Assembly (NCBI GenBank): GCA_022432975.1
Contig: CM039515.1
Span: 21,718,923 to 21,782,922 of the forward strand
Length of the DNA: 64,000 bases
Direction of reading: 5' to 3'
Source of the DNA: Begonia masoniana
Lineage: Eukaryota > Streptophyta > Magnoliopsida > Cucurbitales > Begoniaceae
The position numbers and the translations under genes are program-made. The notes beneath the pieces were generated by a model that was given only the letters and a program-made list of their open reading frames with translations, made no database searches and was not told the origin of the DNA. Positions 1-10,655 of the stretch are shown here, in pieces (position 1 is the stretch's first letter; each line of letters opens with the position of its first letter).

Positions 1-481
1 AATTTCGTGACGGTCCTCCTCGGGTCGTTACATTTCTACTCTCAGATTTTAAAAAAGTCTAAAGCTACTCGGCCACTGCTAAAAATATCCGAACTCAGTG
101 CCGAGCTGAAAACAGAGTTCTATTTACTAATGAATGACTACATTGTCCATTTTATACCTCGGGTGTGGATTTGCAGAGAAGAGCAAGCTCGAAACCGGTC
201 GTCGGCAGAGGAAAGTTCTGGTAGCCGAGAGCAAGAACTTGGAAGAGAAGAAATCGCCGAGAGGGAATGTCGGCTACAGTGGCAATAAATGAGATTTAAG
301 GTTTCCATTTCCTATTTATACTAAACCCATCGATTTTAATTTACAAAACTGCCACCCAACCTAGTTTTACTTAACTTGTAATAATTTATCTTAACATTAA
401 ATTTTAAATCGTAAAGGTTAAATAAGAGGGTGACAATGAAAATGGTCAGAAAATCACCTGGCCGAAACGTCGGGTGTTACA
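1..481 (-). repeat. Inverted fragment of the A-family LTR 5' end
   Basis: Positions 33-481, read on the minus strand, match the first ~440 bp of the A LTR (from 6829 onward), including its TGTAACACCC start and the TATAAATA box. Positions 1-32 are different: they end in CGGGTCGTTACA, which resembles the outer LTR end seen at element D's primer-site side (53548). At 481/482 the sequence switches to forward-oriented LTR. The first 670 bp of A's 5' LTR are therefore missing and replaced by an inverted LTR 5' end, about 228 bp shorter than the intact sequence. It is either a real inversion/deletion or a misassembly. No gene is present here. Confidence 0.85.
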
Positions 482-1537
482 GATTCAGGTTGCTAAGGAA
501 TCCAGGTAAGTGAATGTACTAAGTTTCCGGCCAATAGGGCCCTACATCAAAGGATTATGTTACATTTAGTGAACGTTGTCAGCTATAAGTTCGATGAAAT
601 GTCGATGGATATGATTCTGGTATTCTGATATACTCCCCTGTCTTAGTTCGATGATTAAGTGCATTTATGTTATGCATCATGTTTTACTTCTCAAGCATAT
701 GAAAATGTTTTGAAATATGTTTTCTCATGAATAAAATAAGAAGATAAAACTTATGCAACGTGGTTAAGTGAGGGTTGGGGGTGGTTCGGCGTATGTCACA
801 GTCCGCAGTAGGACATATGAATACAACCCGCAGTAGGGACCATGATCAAACTCACTGTCGAACCCCCTTTACCAGCACAAATCCTCTCTTAATCCACATA
901 ATGTAATGAAGAATACGAATGATGAATATGAGCAAGTCCATGAATGATGATTATGATCAATGAATACGAGATACGATTATGAATGATGATTAAGACTAAG
1001 TACACGAAAAGAAAAGACTCATGAGCATGTTTTTCTCCAAGTTATGCATTCATGAACTCATAATAGTTTGCATTCCTTACTAAGCCTTAGGCTTACAGTT
1101 ACACCTTATGATGTAGGTGAAGAAATATCAGGTGAGGATTTCAAGATTGATGAAAGTGTCTGAGTTCGGTTGCTGGAAGTGATCAGGGTGGAAAATCTGT
1201 GGCTGGATGGCGAACATGACTCTCTGGTTTAAGCTTTTAAGATTTTAATAATGTTTATGAACAAGGGAGTCTAAGTATGATGAGTTTACTTTCGAATATT
1301 GAGTTTTAAGTCTGTCTAATATGAGTACTGAGTCTGAAAATATTTGTGAAGATATAGAATGAGTTATTTTACCTAAGTCTTCCGCTGTGTGAGTTTGAAT
1401 GAATTTATGGTTTATTCCGATGAGTTTTGGCCATTAAGATTTAAGTTATGAGGTCTACGTTTATCTAGATAGAAGTCTGAGAAAACCAGGATGTCTTCCG
1501 CTGAGGAATATTGGAGGAAATGAGTTTGTCTACCGGC

Positions 1538-1729
1538 TGACGTCATCGGAAGAGGAAAAGTATTTGTCTTCCGGCTGACGTCATCGGTAGAAGAAATGTG
1601 ATGGAAGTCGGGAGAGTTTGTCTTCCGGCTGACGTCATCGGAAGAGGAAAAGTATTTGTCTTCCGGCTGACGTCATCGGTAGAAGAATTGTGATGGAAGT
1701 CGGGTAGGTTTGTCTTCCGGCTGACGTCA
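1538..1729 (+). repeat. Array of five TGACGTCA modules in the A LTR
   Basis: TGACGTCA occurs at 1538, 1576, 1630, 1668 and 1722, each in the context CCGGC-TGACGTCA-(T/C)CGG. TGACGTCA is the palindromic ACGT-core site bound by plant bZIP (TGA/CRE-type) factors. The array recurs in the 3' LTR (about 8555-8750) and in different copy numbers in the D and E LTRs. It lies far downstream of the TATA box, so inside the transcribed leader/U5 part rather than upstream of it. Confidence 0.85.
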
Positions 1730-1888
1730 CCGGTAGAGGAAGTGAGTTCTTTGTCGTTTACTCACCGGTAGAGGAAGTGAGTTCTTTGTCGTTTACTGAC
1801 CGGTAGAGGAAGTGAGTTCTTTGTCATTTACTCACCGGTAGAGGAAGTGAGTTCTTTGTCGTTTACTGACCGGTAGAGGAAGTGAGTT
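1729..1888 (+). repeat. 35-bp tandem repeat in the A LTR
   Basis: The unit starts ACCGGTAGAGGAAGTGAG. Copies begin at 1729, 1764, 1799, 1834 and 1869, giving four full units and one partial. Units alternate between ending CTC and CTG. The same array is in the 3' LTR (about 8746-8905). Confidence 0.9.
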
Positions 1889-2209
1889 TTAATGAACCAC
1901 GCGAGGTTTTAATTGATCACACGGGTTGCACGTGACTGTCGGCAGATGCAAATATGTGTGCCTGCCGATAGATGTTTAATGAATCATGTGGGATGCACGT
2001 GCTGACCGGCAGATCAACTAGAAGCTCGTCGTTTAGTGATCGGCAGGAGTGAGAGTTATAATGGATATATATACAGTGAATTGAATGAGATGTTTTAAGT
2101 TATGTTAAGTAAAAAAAAAATAGATGAATAAATATGTGGACTATTATGATCAAGTTACGTCACGAGTTTAGTAACAAACCGAGTTTAAGGATTCGGGGCG
2201 TTACAATTA

Positions 2210-2221
2210 TGGTATCAAAGC
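2210..2221 (+). other. Primer binding site of element A
   Basis: TGGTATCAAAGC lies five bases after the LTR end. It matches the usual plant initiator-Met tRNA primer site (TGGTATCAGAGC) except for one base. Minus-strand DNA synthesis would start here. Confidence 0.85.
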
Positions 2222-2295
2222 TAAGCCAGGTTCTAAAATCGGTTCTGTAGACTGCCTCCCAGCACAGATTGCAACCTGAGTACTCTCCAACAACT

Positions 2296-2355
2296 GTAAG
2301 TGTTTACGATTCTAGTGATGTCATTATGTTAAGATGTGTTTCTATTATTGTTTAG
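2296..2355 (+). promoter_or_regulatory. Possible leader mini-intron before gag (A)
   Basis: GTAAGT at 2296 follows CAACT, and a pyrimidine-rich stretch ends in TTTAG at 2355, 10 bases before the gag ATG. This gives a 60-nt GT-AG interval. Element D has the same donor and acceptor, and element C (B family) has a 66-nt interval in the same place. A 60-nt intron is at the low limit for plants, and the donor could instead be paired from an upstream LTR site. This is inferred only from signals. Confidence 0.3.
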
Positions 2356-2365
2356 GAATCTCAAG

Positions 2366-5300
2366 ATGGTAAGAGGTCAACAGAGGGAAGACAACGTGGG
2401 TAGTACCACCGTTGCTCAGCTGATAGAATTAGTTAATCGCCAATCACGACAAATAGAACAACTAGTGATTACTAGGGAAGAGCTTGGGAACTCCAGCTCT
2501 AATGTAACCCATGATCATGGGGGTGAGCGCTTCCACAGGCTTAGGCCACCAACATTTAATGGCCAAATTCCGGACCCTGTGTATGCTGAGGAATGGATTC
2601 GTAAGATTGAGGACATGTTCAAGTATGCAAAAGTAGATGAAGGAGATAGAGTCACCTATGCTGTTTATCATTTGGAGCTGAATGCAAGACATTGGTGGGA
2701 TTCTCTTCAGAGCACTGTTAATGCAGAGACTATGACTTGGGATATGTTTAAGACTGCCTTCTTTGACAAGTACTTCAATAAGACCGTTCAGGCCAGCAAG
2801 AAGAAAGAGTTCATGAATCTGCGACAATCTGGCTCTGTGACGGATTATATATGCAAATTTGATGCTTTATCACGGTTTGCTCCCCGATTGGTTGAGAATG
2901 ATGAGGACAAGATTTATCAATTTGTTCAAGGACTAAAGCCGAGTTTGTATGTGAAGGTAAAGACTTCTGGGATACACAATGTACCTTATGGCGAAGTGAC
3001 GACTAAGGCCTTAGAACTGGAGGAGGCTGAGATGACAGCTTATGCACAGCGTGAGCAACCAAAGAAGTTCACTAAGGAGACTCAACCACCACCACGACAG
3101 AACAAGGGATGGCAACCCCAGCAGAACAGGAACCAACAACAACAACAGCAAGGTGTTAAGAGATCCTTCAATCCAAGTGATGACCAAGGAAGAGGAAAGC
3201 GACCTTCGGCTCCCCTATGTTCCAACTGCCAGAAGAATCACCATGGTGAGTGCAAGCTGCACTCTGGCCGTTGCTATAGATGTGACAAGGTTGGACACAT
3301 AGCCAGAGACTGCCCGATGCCATCAGACCCGAATCGAATCAGAGTTGCACCAAGAGTCTATGCTATGATGGAGGATGAAGATGCTGAACCACGCACGGTC
3401 ATATCAGGTACCATTATGGTTTGTGGTCTTTCTGCTTATACACTTATTGATACGGGAGCCACACACTCATTCATAGCAACCCTGTTTGTGTGTAAACATA
3501 AGTTAGAACTTTCACCAGTTGATAAACCGTATAGAGTTATATTACCATCAGGGAAGTCTTTACATTCTGAGCAAATGTTGAAGGGTGATGTTTTGTCCTT
3601 AGGAGATAAGGAGCTATATGTAGAACTGATTATGATTGACATGAAAGGATATGAAATTATTTTAGGAATGGATTGGTTATTTAGGCATTATGCCACGATT
3701 AGTTGTAGGTCTGGCCTAGTTGATTTCCGACCCCCAAATGGCGATCGGTATACCTTCCAAGCTATTCCAAAAATGAGTAAGATACCAATTATATCCTCTC
3801 TAGCGACTCAACGGTTACTGAAGAGTGGTTGTTTGAGTTATCTAGCTAACATAATGGATGTCCGAGTAAAGAATAAGGTGGAACTACAAGATATTCCTAC
3901 AGTACGAGAGTTTCCTGAAGCATTCTTGGACGATTTACCGGGACTACCACCCGATAGAGAGATAGAATTTGTGATTGATACATACCCCGAGGCATTACCT
4001 GTGTCTAAGAACCCTTATCGAATGGCACCTGTTGAGTTAAAAGAATTAAAGGTCCAACTACAGGAATTAGTTGACAAGGGATTTATACGTTCTAGTAGTT
4101 CTCCCTGGGGTGCACCTGTCCTTTTCGTTAAAAAGAAAGATGGTTCTCTTAGAATGTGTATAGACTACAGAGAACTAAATAAGTTGACAGTCAAGAATAA
4201 ATATCCTTTACCCCGGATTGATGACCTGTTTGACCAACTACAAGGAGCTAAGGTGTTCTCAAAGATTGACTTACGTTCGGGATATTACCAACTGAAGGTT
4301 AAGGAAGGAGATATACCAAAGACAGCCTTCAGAACCCGCTACGGACACTATGAATTTCTTGTAATGTCATTTGGACTGACTAACGCGCCTGCAGCTTTCA
4401 TGGACTTGATGAACCGAGTGTTTCGTGAGTACCTGGATAAGTTTGTAATTGTGTTTATAGATGACATTTTAATATACTCACAGACTGAAACCGACCATGC
4501 AGAACATTTGAGAATAGTGTTATCAACCTTAAAACAGCAGCAACTATATGCCAAATTGTCCAAATGTGAATTTTGGCTGGATAAAGTCAACTTTTTAGGT
4601 CATGTCATTTCTGCTGAGGGCATATCAGTAGATCCAACTAAGGTTCAGGCCGTTAAGGACTGGCCACAGCCAAAGAATGTCAGTGAAGTTCGAAGTTTCC
4701 TTGGTCTGGCTGGCTATTATAGAAAGTTCATTAAAGGATTCTCTATGATAGCTAAACCTTTGACTAATTTAACCAATAAGGACCTCAAGTACTCTTGGAC
4801 CGAAGCTTGTGAAGATAGCTTCCAATCATTGAAACAGAAGTTAACGACAGCCCCACTATTAACTCTCCCAACTGAAGAAGGAAAATTTAGTGTTTATTGT
4901 GACGCATCCAAGATTGGTTTGGGATGTGTTTTGATGCAAGAAGGTAAAGTTGTGGCGTATGCCTCTAGGCAGCTAAAAGGTTATGAACAGAATTACCCCA
5001 CTCATGATTTAGAGCTAGCTGCAGTTGTTTTTGCTTTAAAAATTTGGAGGCACTATTTGTATGGACGGCAGTGCGATGTATTTTCTGACCACAAGAGTTT
5101 AAAGTATCTTTTCACCCAAAAGGAATTAAACATGAGACAAAGACGTTGGTTAGAATTTGTTAAGGACTATGACTTTGAAATCAAGTACCACCCGGGTAAG
5201 GCTAATGCTGTAGCCGATGCCTTGAGCAGGATGTCAAAGACAATGCAACCCGCAATGTCAGTTTTGTCTGCACCCTTGAGGACTGAAGTTCAGAAGTTTG

Positions 5301-6787
5301 AATTGGAACTAGTTCCAGAGTTGTCAGCCTTGCTTACCGATTTGACCATTCAACCAACGGTTTTGGAAAAGATCAAAGAGTCACAACAGAAGGATTCCGA
5401 GGTGAATAACAGTATGATGAATAAGTTGAAGGACGCCACCTCCGAGTTTAGTCTTTCCAATGATGGAATCCTGAGATTTAGAAATCGATGGTATGTCCCT
5501 AGTGATGAAGAACTACGTAAGTTGATTTTGGCCGAGGCTCACTCGTCTTCCTTTTCTGTACATCCTGGTGGCACCAAGATGTATCGAGACTTGAAGTTAC
5601 TTTATTAGTGGCCTAATATGAAGAGGGATGTCGCCAAGTATGTAGAGTCATGCTTGGTATGCCAACAAGTTAAGGCAGAGCACCAACGACCAGGGGGTAC
5701 CCTTCAGCCTCTACCTATTCCCGAATGGAAGTGGGAAAACATTGCCATGGATTTTGTCGTAGGTTTACCTAAGACAACTAGAGGACATGACAGTATATGG
5801 GTTGTGATTGATAGGATGACAAAGTCAGCTCATTTCTTACCTGTTAAGACAACCTACACGATGGACCAACTTGCTAATCTTTATGTTCAAGAAATTATCA
5901 GATTGCATGGGATTCCCGTTTCCATAGTTTCTGATCGTGACCCTAGGTTCACCTCCCGATTCTGGAAAAGTTTGCAAGGTACATTAGGTACAAAGTTATC
6001 CTTCAGCACCGCTTTTCACCCGCAGACAGATGGACAATCCGAGAGGACCATTCAGATACTCGAGGATATGTTGAGGGCATGTGTTCTAGACTTTCAGGCA
6101 TCTTGGAGTAGACACCTACCTCTGATTGAGTTTTCTTACAACAACAGTTATCAGTCCACTATTGGTATGGCACCCTATGAAGCTTTGTATGGCAGGAAAT
6201 GTAGGTCACCTTTGTACTGGGATGAGGTTGGCGAAGCAAAACTTTTAGGCCCCGAGATTCTACAACAGATGTCAGATAAGATTACGGTCATTAGGAAAAG
6301 GATGTTAACTGCACAAAGTCGACAGAAGAGTTATGCGGACCAAAGAAGAAGAGATCTTGAGTTTTCTGTTGGTGATGAAGTTTTCCTGAAGATTTCACCA
6401 TTTAGAGGAGTCTTAAGATTTGGTAATAAGGGAAAGCTTAGTCCACGATTCGTTGGACCATTCCCTGTCTTAGCAAGAATTGGCAGTACAGCCTATAGAT
6501 TACTTTTGCCCCCATCTTTGGAAAAGGTTCACAATGTCTTTCATGTGTCTATGTTAAGGAAATGCATACGTGATCCGACTCAGGTTGTTGAACCAACAGA
6601 AATTGAAGTTGAGCCTAATTTAGTATATGAAGAGAAACCAATACAGATTTTGGAATATGCAGTCAAGACTCTGAGAAACAAAGAGATTCCATTGGTGAAA
6701 GTTTTATGGACAAATCACGGCATTGAAGAAGCCACATGGGAAAGACAGCAGGAGATGCTGGACAAATATCCTAAGTTATTTGCTTGA
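2366..6787 (+). CDS. gag-pol: Element A gag-pol polyprotein, one in-frame stop
   Basis: About 1473 codons in one frame, broken only by TAG at 5606-5608 (codon 1081), where the sister copy D has TGG. Start chosen at 2366 (MVRGQQ); the upstream in-frame ATG adds ten hydrophobic residues and probably lies in the leader. Domains from this start: gag; Cys-rich knuckle with CX2CX4HX4C at ~303; aspartic protease [10 protein letters not shown] with Asp ~362; RT with FIDD at ~697-700; RNase H with catalytic-type CDAS at ~846; integrase zinc finger (CLVC ~1096); integrase D1129, D1190, E1226 (D,D-35-E spacing); chromodomain-like tail ~1425-1473. The stop sits between RNase H and the integrase finger, so without readthrough no integrase is made. 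Single-frame gag-pol is normal for the group. Confidence 0.96.
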
Positions 6788-6828
6788 GCAATTTTCGAGG
6801 ACGAAAATTTTGTTTAAGGAGGGGTGGA

Positions 6829-9222
6829 TGTAACACCCGACATTTCGGCCAGGTGATTTTCTGACCATTTTCATTGTCACCCTCTTATTTAACCTTTATG
6901 ATTTAAATTTAATGTTAAGATAAAATTATTACAAGTTGAGTAAAACTAGGTTGGGTGGCAGTTTTGTAATTAAAATTTATGGGTTAGGTATAAATAGGAA
7001 ATGGAAACCTTAAACCTCATTTATTACCACTGTAGCCGACATTCCCTCTCGGCGATTCCTTCTCTCCCAAGCTTTTACTCTCGGCTATCAGAACCTCCCC
7101 TTGCCGACGGCTGGTTTCAGCCTGCTTTTCTCTGCAATCCGCACCCGAGGTATGAAATGGACAATGTAGTCATTTATTAGTGATTAAAGCTCTGCTTTCA
7201 ACTCGGCATTTGAGTTCGGATTTCTAACAGTGGCCGAGTAGTTTTAGACTCTTTTAAGTCTGAGAGTAGAAATGCCATCCCAAATCGATTCTGAACATTT
7301 TAAAGTAACCAACTCGGGTTTAATCAATGGTAAAACCTGTCCACCTAGTTTCGGATTTCAGACTGCAGTGTGTCAAACAGTGGAATCGGAATGACTTTAG
7401 CTGTTAGATTCTAGGATGACTTTCGAGTAGAACTTTTAGGACTTTATTTTAACTACTGTAATGTGGAATGTTTTAGGTGAAGAAGTTGAAGAGAAAGTGA
7501 TTCAGGTTGCTAAGGAATCCAGGTAAGTGAATGTACTAAGTTTCCGGCCAATAGGGCCCTACATCAAAGGATTATGTTACATTTAGTGAACGTTGTTAGC
7601 TATAAGTTCGATGAAATGTCGATGGATATGATTCTGGTATTCTGATATACTCCCCTGTCTTAGTTCGATGATTAAGTGCATTTATGTTATGCATCATGTT
7701 TTACTTCTCAAGCATATGAAAATGTTTTGAAATATGTTTTCTCATGAATAAAATAAGAAGATAAAATTTATGCAACGTGGTTAAGTGAGGGTTGGGGGTG
7801 GTTCGGCGTATGTCACAGTCCGCAGTAGGACATATGAATACAACCCGCAGTAGGGACCATGATCAAACTCACTGTCGAACCCCCTTTACCAGCACAAATC
7901 CTCTCTTAATCCACATAATGTAATGAAGAATACGAATGATGAATATGAGCAAGTCCATGAATGATGATTATGATCAATGAATACGAGATACGATTATGAA
8001 TGATGATTAAGACTAAGTACACGAAAAGAAAAGACTCATGAGCATGTTTTTCTCCAAGTTATGCATTCATGAATTCATAATAGTTTGCATTCCTTACTAA
8101 GCCTTAGGCTTACAGTTACACCTTATGATGTAGGTGAAGAAATATCAGGTGAGGATTTCAAGATTGATGAAAGTGTCTGAGTTCGGTTGCTGGAAGTGAT
8201 CAGGGTGGAAAATCTGTGGCTGGATGGCGAACATGACTCTCTGGTTTAAGCTTTTAAGATTTTAATAATGTTTATGAACAAGGGAGTCTAAGTATGATGA
8301 GTTTACTTTCGAATATTGAGTTTTAAGTCTGTCTAATATGAGTACTGAGTCTGAAAATATTTGTGAAGATATAGAATGAGTTATTTTACCTAAGTCTTCC
8401 GCTGTGTGAGTTTGAATGAATTTATGGTTTATTCCGATGAGTTTTGGCCATTAAGATTTAAGTTATGAGGTCTACGTTTATCTAGATAGAAGTCTGAGAA
8501 AACCAGGATGTCTTCCGCTGAGGAATATTGGAGGAAATGAGTTTGTCTACCGGCTGACGTCATCGGAAGAGGAAAAGTATTTGTCTTCCAGCTGACGTCA
8601 TCGGTAGAAGAAATGTGATGGAAGTCGGGAGAGTTTGTCTTCCGGCTGACGTCATCGGAAGAGGAAAAGTATTTGTCTTCCGGCTGACGTCATCGGTAGA
8701 AGAATTGTGATGGAAGTCGGGTAGGTTTGTCTTCCGGCTGACGTCACCGGTAGAGGAAGTGAGTTCTTTGTCGTTTACTCACCGGTAGAGGAAGTGAGTT
8801 CTTTGTCGTTTACTGACCGGTAGAGGAAGTGAGTTCTTTGTCGTTTACTCACCGGTAGAGGAAGTGAGTTCTTTGTCGTTTACTGACCGGTAGAGGAAGT
8901 GAGTTTTAATGAACCACGCGAGGTTTTAATTGATCACACGGGTTGCACGTGACTGTCGGCAGATGCAAATATGTGTGCCTGCCGATAGATGTTTAATGAA
9001 ACATGTGGGATGCACGTGCTGACCGGCAGATCAACTAGAAGCTCGTCGTTTAGTGATCGGCAGGAGTGAGAGTTATAATGGATATATATACAGTGAATTG
9101 AATGAGATGTTTTAAGTTATGTTAAGTCAAAAAAAAATAGATGAATAAATATGTGGACTATTATGATCAAGTTACGTCACGAGTTTAGTAACAAACCGAG
9201 TTTAAGGATTCGGGGCGTTACA
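6829..9222 (+). repeat. 3' LTR of element A (complete, 2394 bp)
   Basis: It begins TGTAACACCC right after a purine tract (about 6815-6828, AAGGAGGGGTGGA) that would prime plus-strand synthesis, and ends GGCGTTACA at 9222. It carries a TATA box (6989-6996), a CACTGTAGCCG motif at 7028 near the expected start site, AGGTAAGT around 7520, an imperfect GC-rich inverted repeat (about 7790-7885) and the TGACGTCA and 35-bp arrays. With the TATA box at LTR position ~161, U3 is short and more than 2 kb of LTR would be transcribed leader. Confidence 0.95.
6989..6996 (+). promoter_or_regulatory. TATA box of the A LTR promoter
   Basis: TATAAATA at LTR position ~161. The same box occurs in the inverted fragment (about 312-319, reverse strand) and in element H (about 45955). 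A conserved CACTGTAGCCG about 39 bp downstream recurs in the F, J and E LTRs and probably marks the region just after transcription start. Confidence 0.65.
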
Positions 9223-10655
9223 TGAAGAGATCTCTCGAGGGAGGTAATGATCGGGGTAACGGGAAGCAGATACAGGGGGCTTCTCAGATGCCATGGTACC
9301 CCTTGTGCCAGAGGGAGCATAGTGGAGAGTGCCGGGTTGGCTCTAATAAATGCTACAGATGTGGCGGAGTCGGCCATTTTGTTAGAGATTGCCCGCATCC
9401 TGCTCGAGACCTACCAGGCGGTGATCAGAGGAGGGTTACGCCCAGGTTTTTTGCCTTTATCGAGCCTGAGGATGTTGATGATGATGCTCAGCCTGCTGTG
9501 ATGGCAGGTACTATCTTACTTATGGGCGTTGCTGTATTTACTTTGATGGATACTGGAGCTACACACTCCTTCGTATCGACTGCATGCATGACTAGATTGG
9601 GGCTAAAGTCTGAGTTAGCTGGGGTCGAGTATAGTGTGATGCTGCCTTCAGGAGAGCTTATGCAGTCAGAACGTATTCTCCAGGGCAACGTCATCTCAGT
9701 GGGGGATATTACCCTTTATGCTCGTTTGATAGTTATGGGCATAGAGCGGTATGATCTTATTTTAGGGATGGACTGGCTAGCACAGCACTTCGCCACCATC
9801 GATTGTCGATCAGGGGTTGTGACCTTCCGACCCCCGGATAGGGCCGAGTTTTCTTATCAGGCGATGAACCGACTGAGTAGCTCGCCTATTTCTTATTCCA
9901 TGATGGTCAACGAGCAGTTCAAAGGTGCGTGCTCTATTTATTTGGCCTCAGTTTTTAATATTCAGTTACTCAGCGGAGTGAAGCCGAGCGACATTCCTAT
10001 TGTTAGAGAGTTCTCTGGCATATTCCTTGATGACCTTCCCGGTTTACCACCAGACCGGGAGATCGAATTCACTATTGATGTCTATCCAAACTCTGCGCCA
10101 AGGTTCAAGAACCCTTACCGGTTGGCACCAACTGAGTTGAGAGAGTTGAGGACTCAGCTTGATGAGTTACTAGAGAAGGGTTTCATTCGGCCCAGCGTTT
10201 CACCCTGGGGTGCGCCCGTTCTGTTTGTTAAGAAGAAAGACGAGACCCTCAGAATGTGCATCGATTATAGAGAGCTGAACAAATTGACAGTGAAGAATAA
10301 GTATCCACTGCCTCGGATTGATGACCTATTTGATCAGCTACAGGGTGCCCGAGTATTTTCCAGGATCGACCTGCGCTCGGGTTACAATCAGCTGAAGGTT
10401 CGGAAGGATGATATACCGAAGACGGCGTTCCGAACGAGGTATGGGCACTATGAGTTCCTTGTTATGTCTTTTGGACTCACTAATGCCCCTGCAGCGTTCA
10501 TGGATTTGATGAACCGTGTTTTCAAGGAGTATCTGGACAGGTTCGTGGTGGTTTTCATCGACGATATCCTAGTTTACTCAAAGACGAAGGAAGAACACGA
10601 GGAGCATCTGAGGATTGTTCTGAGTATTCTATGTGAGCGCCAGCTGTATCCAAAG
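9223..10655 (+). pseudogene. gag-pol: Element B gag (C-terminal), protease and RT, truncated
   Basis: The frame enters in gag (MKRSLEGG...), contains a Cys-rich knuckle ([14 protein letters not shown]), protease [10 protein letters not shown] and RT up to just past the FIDD catalytic box (FIDDILVYS). It breaks where the RT thumb should start, at the edge of a duplicated segment. The N-terminal gag is missing because element A is inserted upstream. The ATG at 9222 is accidental, created by the LTR's last base, and not a real start. Confidence 0.9.

Larger units (their letters stand above)
482..2205 (+). repeat. 5' LTR of element A (truncated)
   Basis: It is colinear with 7499-9222 of the 3' LTR and has the same length. 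It ends in GGCGTTACA just before the primer site. It lacks the first 670 LTR bases, including the TATA box, so this copy could not start transcription as it stands. It contains a strong splice-donor-like AGGTAAGT at the left end (about 503-510) and the tandem repeat modules at 1538-1888. Confidence 0.93.
482..9222 (+). mobile_element. Element A: Ty3/gypsy Tekay/Del-like LTR retrotransposon
   Basis: The order is truncated 5' LTR (482-2205), primer site, gag-pol, polypurine tract, then complete 3' LTR (6829-9222). The domain order protease, RT, RNase H, integrase, chromodomain-like tail places it in Ty3/gypsy, and the tail plus 2.4-kb LTRs fit the Tekay/Del chromoviruses. The two LTRs align without indels over 1724 bp, with about seven mismatches by eye, so the insertion is young. 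It sits in element B: B's gag resumes at 9223 directly after the LTR's terminal CA. The five bases after it (TGAAG) would be one target-site copy; the other is lost with the rearranged left end. Confidence 0.95.

Noticed and set aside
7..288. 93-codon frame at the left edge
   Set aside because: Antisense of LTR leader sequence with no domain.
2210..2221. Fragment of a tRNA gene
   Set aside because: Only 12 bases complementary to a tRNA 3' end, next to an LTR; it is a primer site.
2462..2827. Antisense frames over gag-pol (also 3436-3642, 4348-4590 and others)
   Set aside because: Shadows of the true polyprotein frame, with no domain or conservation argument.
9222..9224. ATG at 9222 as the start of B's gag-pol
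   Set aside because: The A comes from the last base of element A's LTR; the real gag start is upstream of the A insertion.
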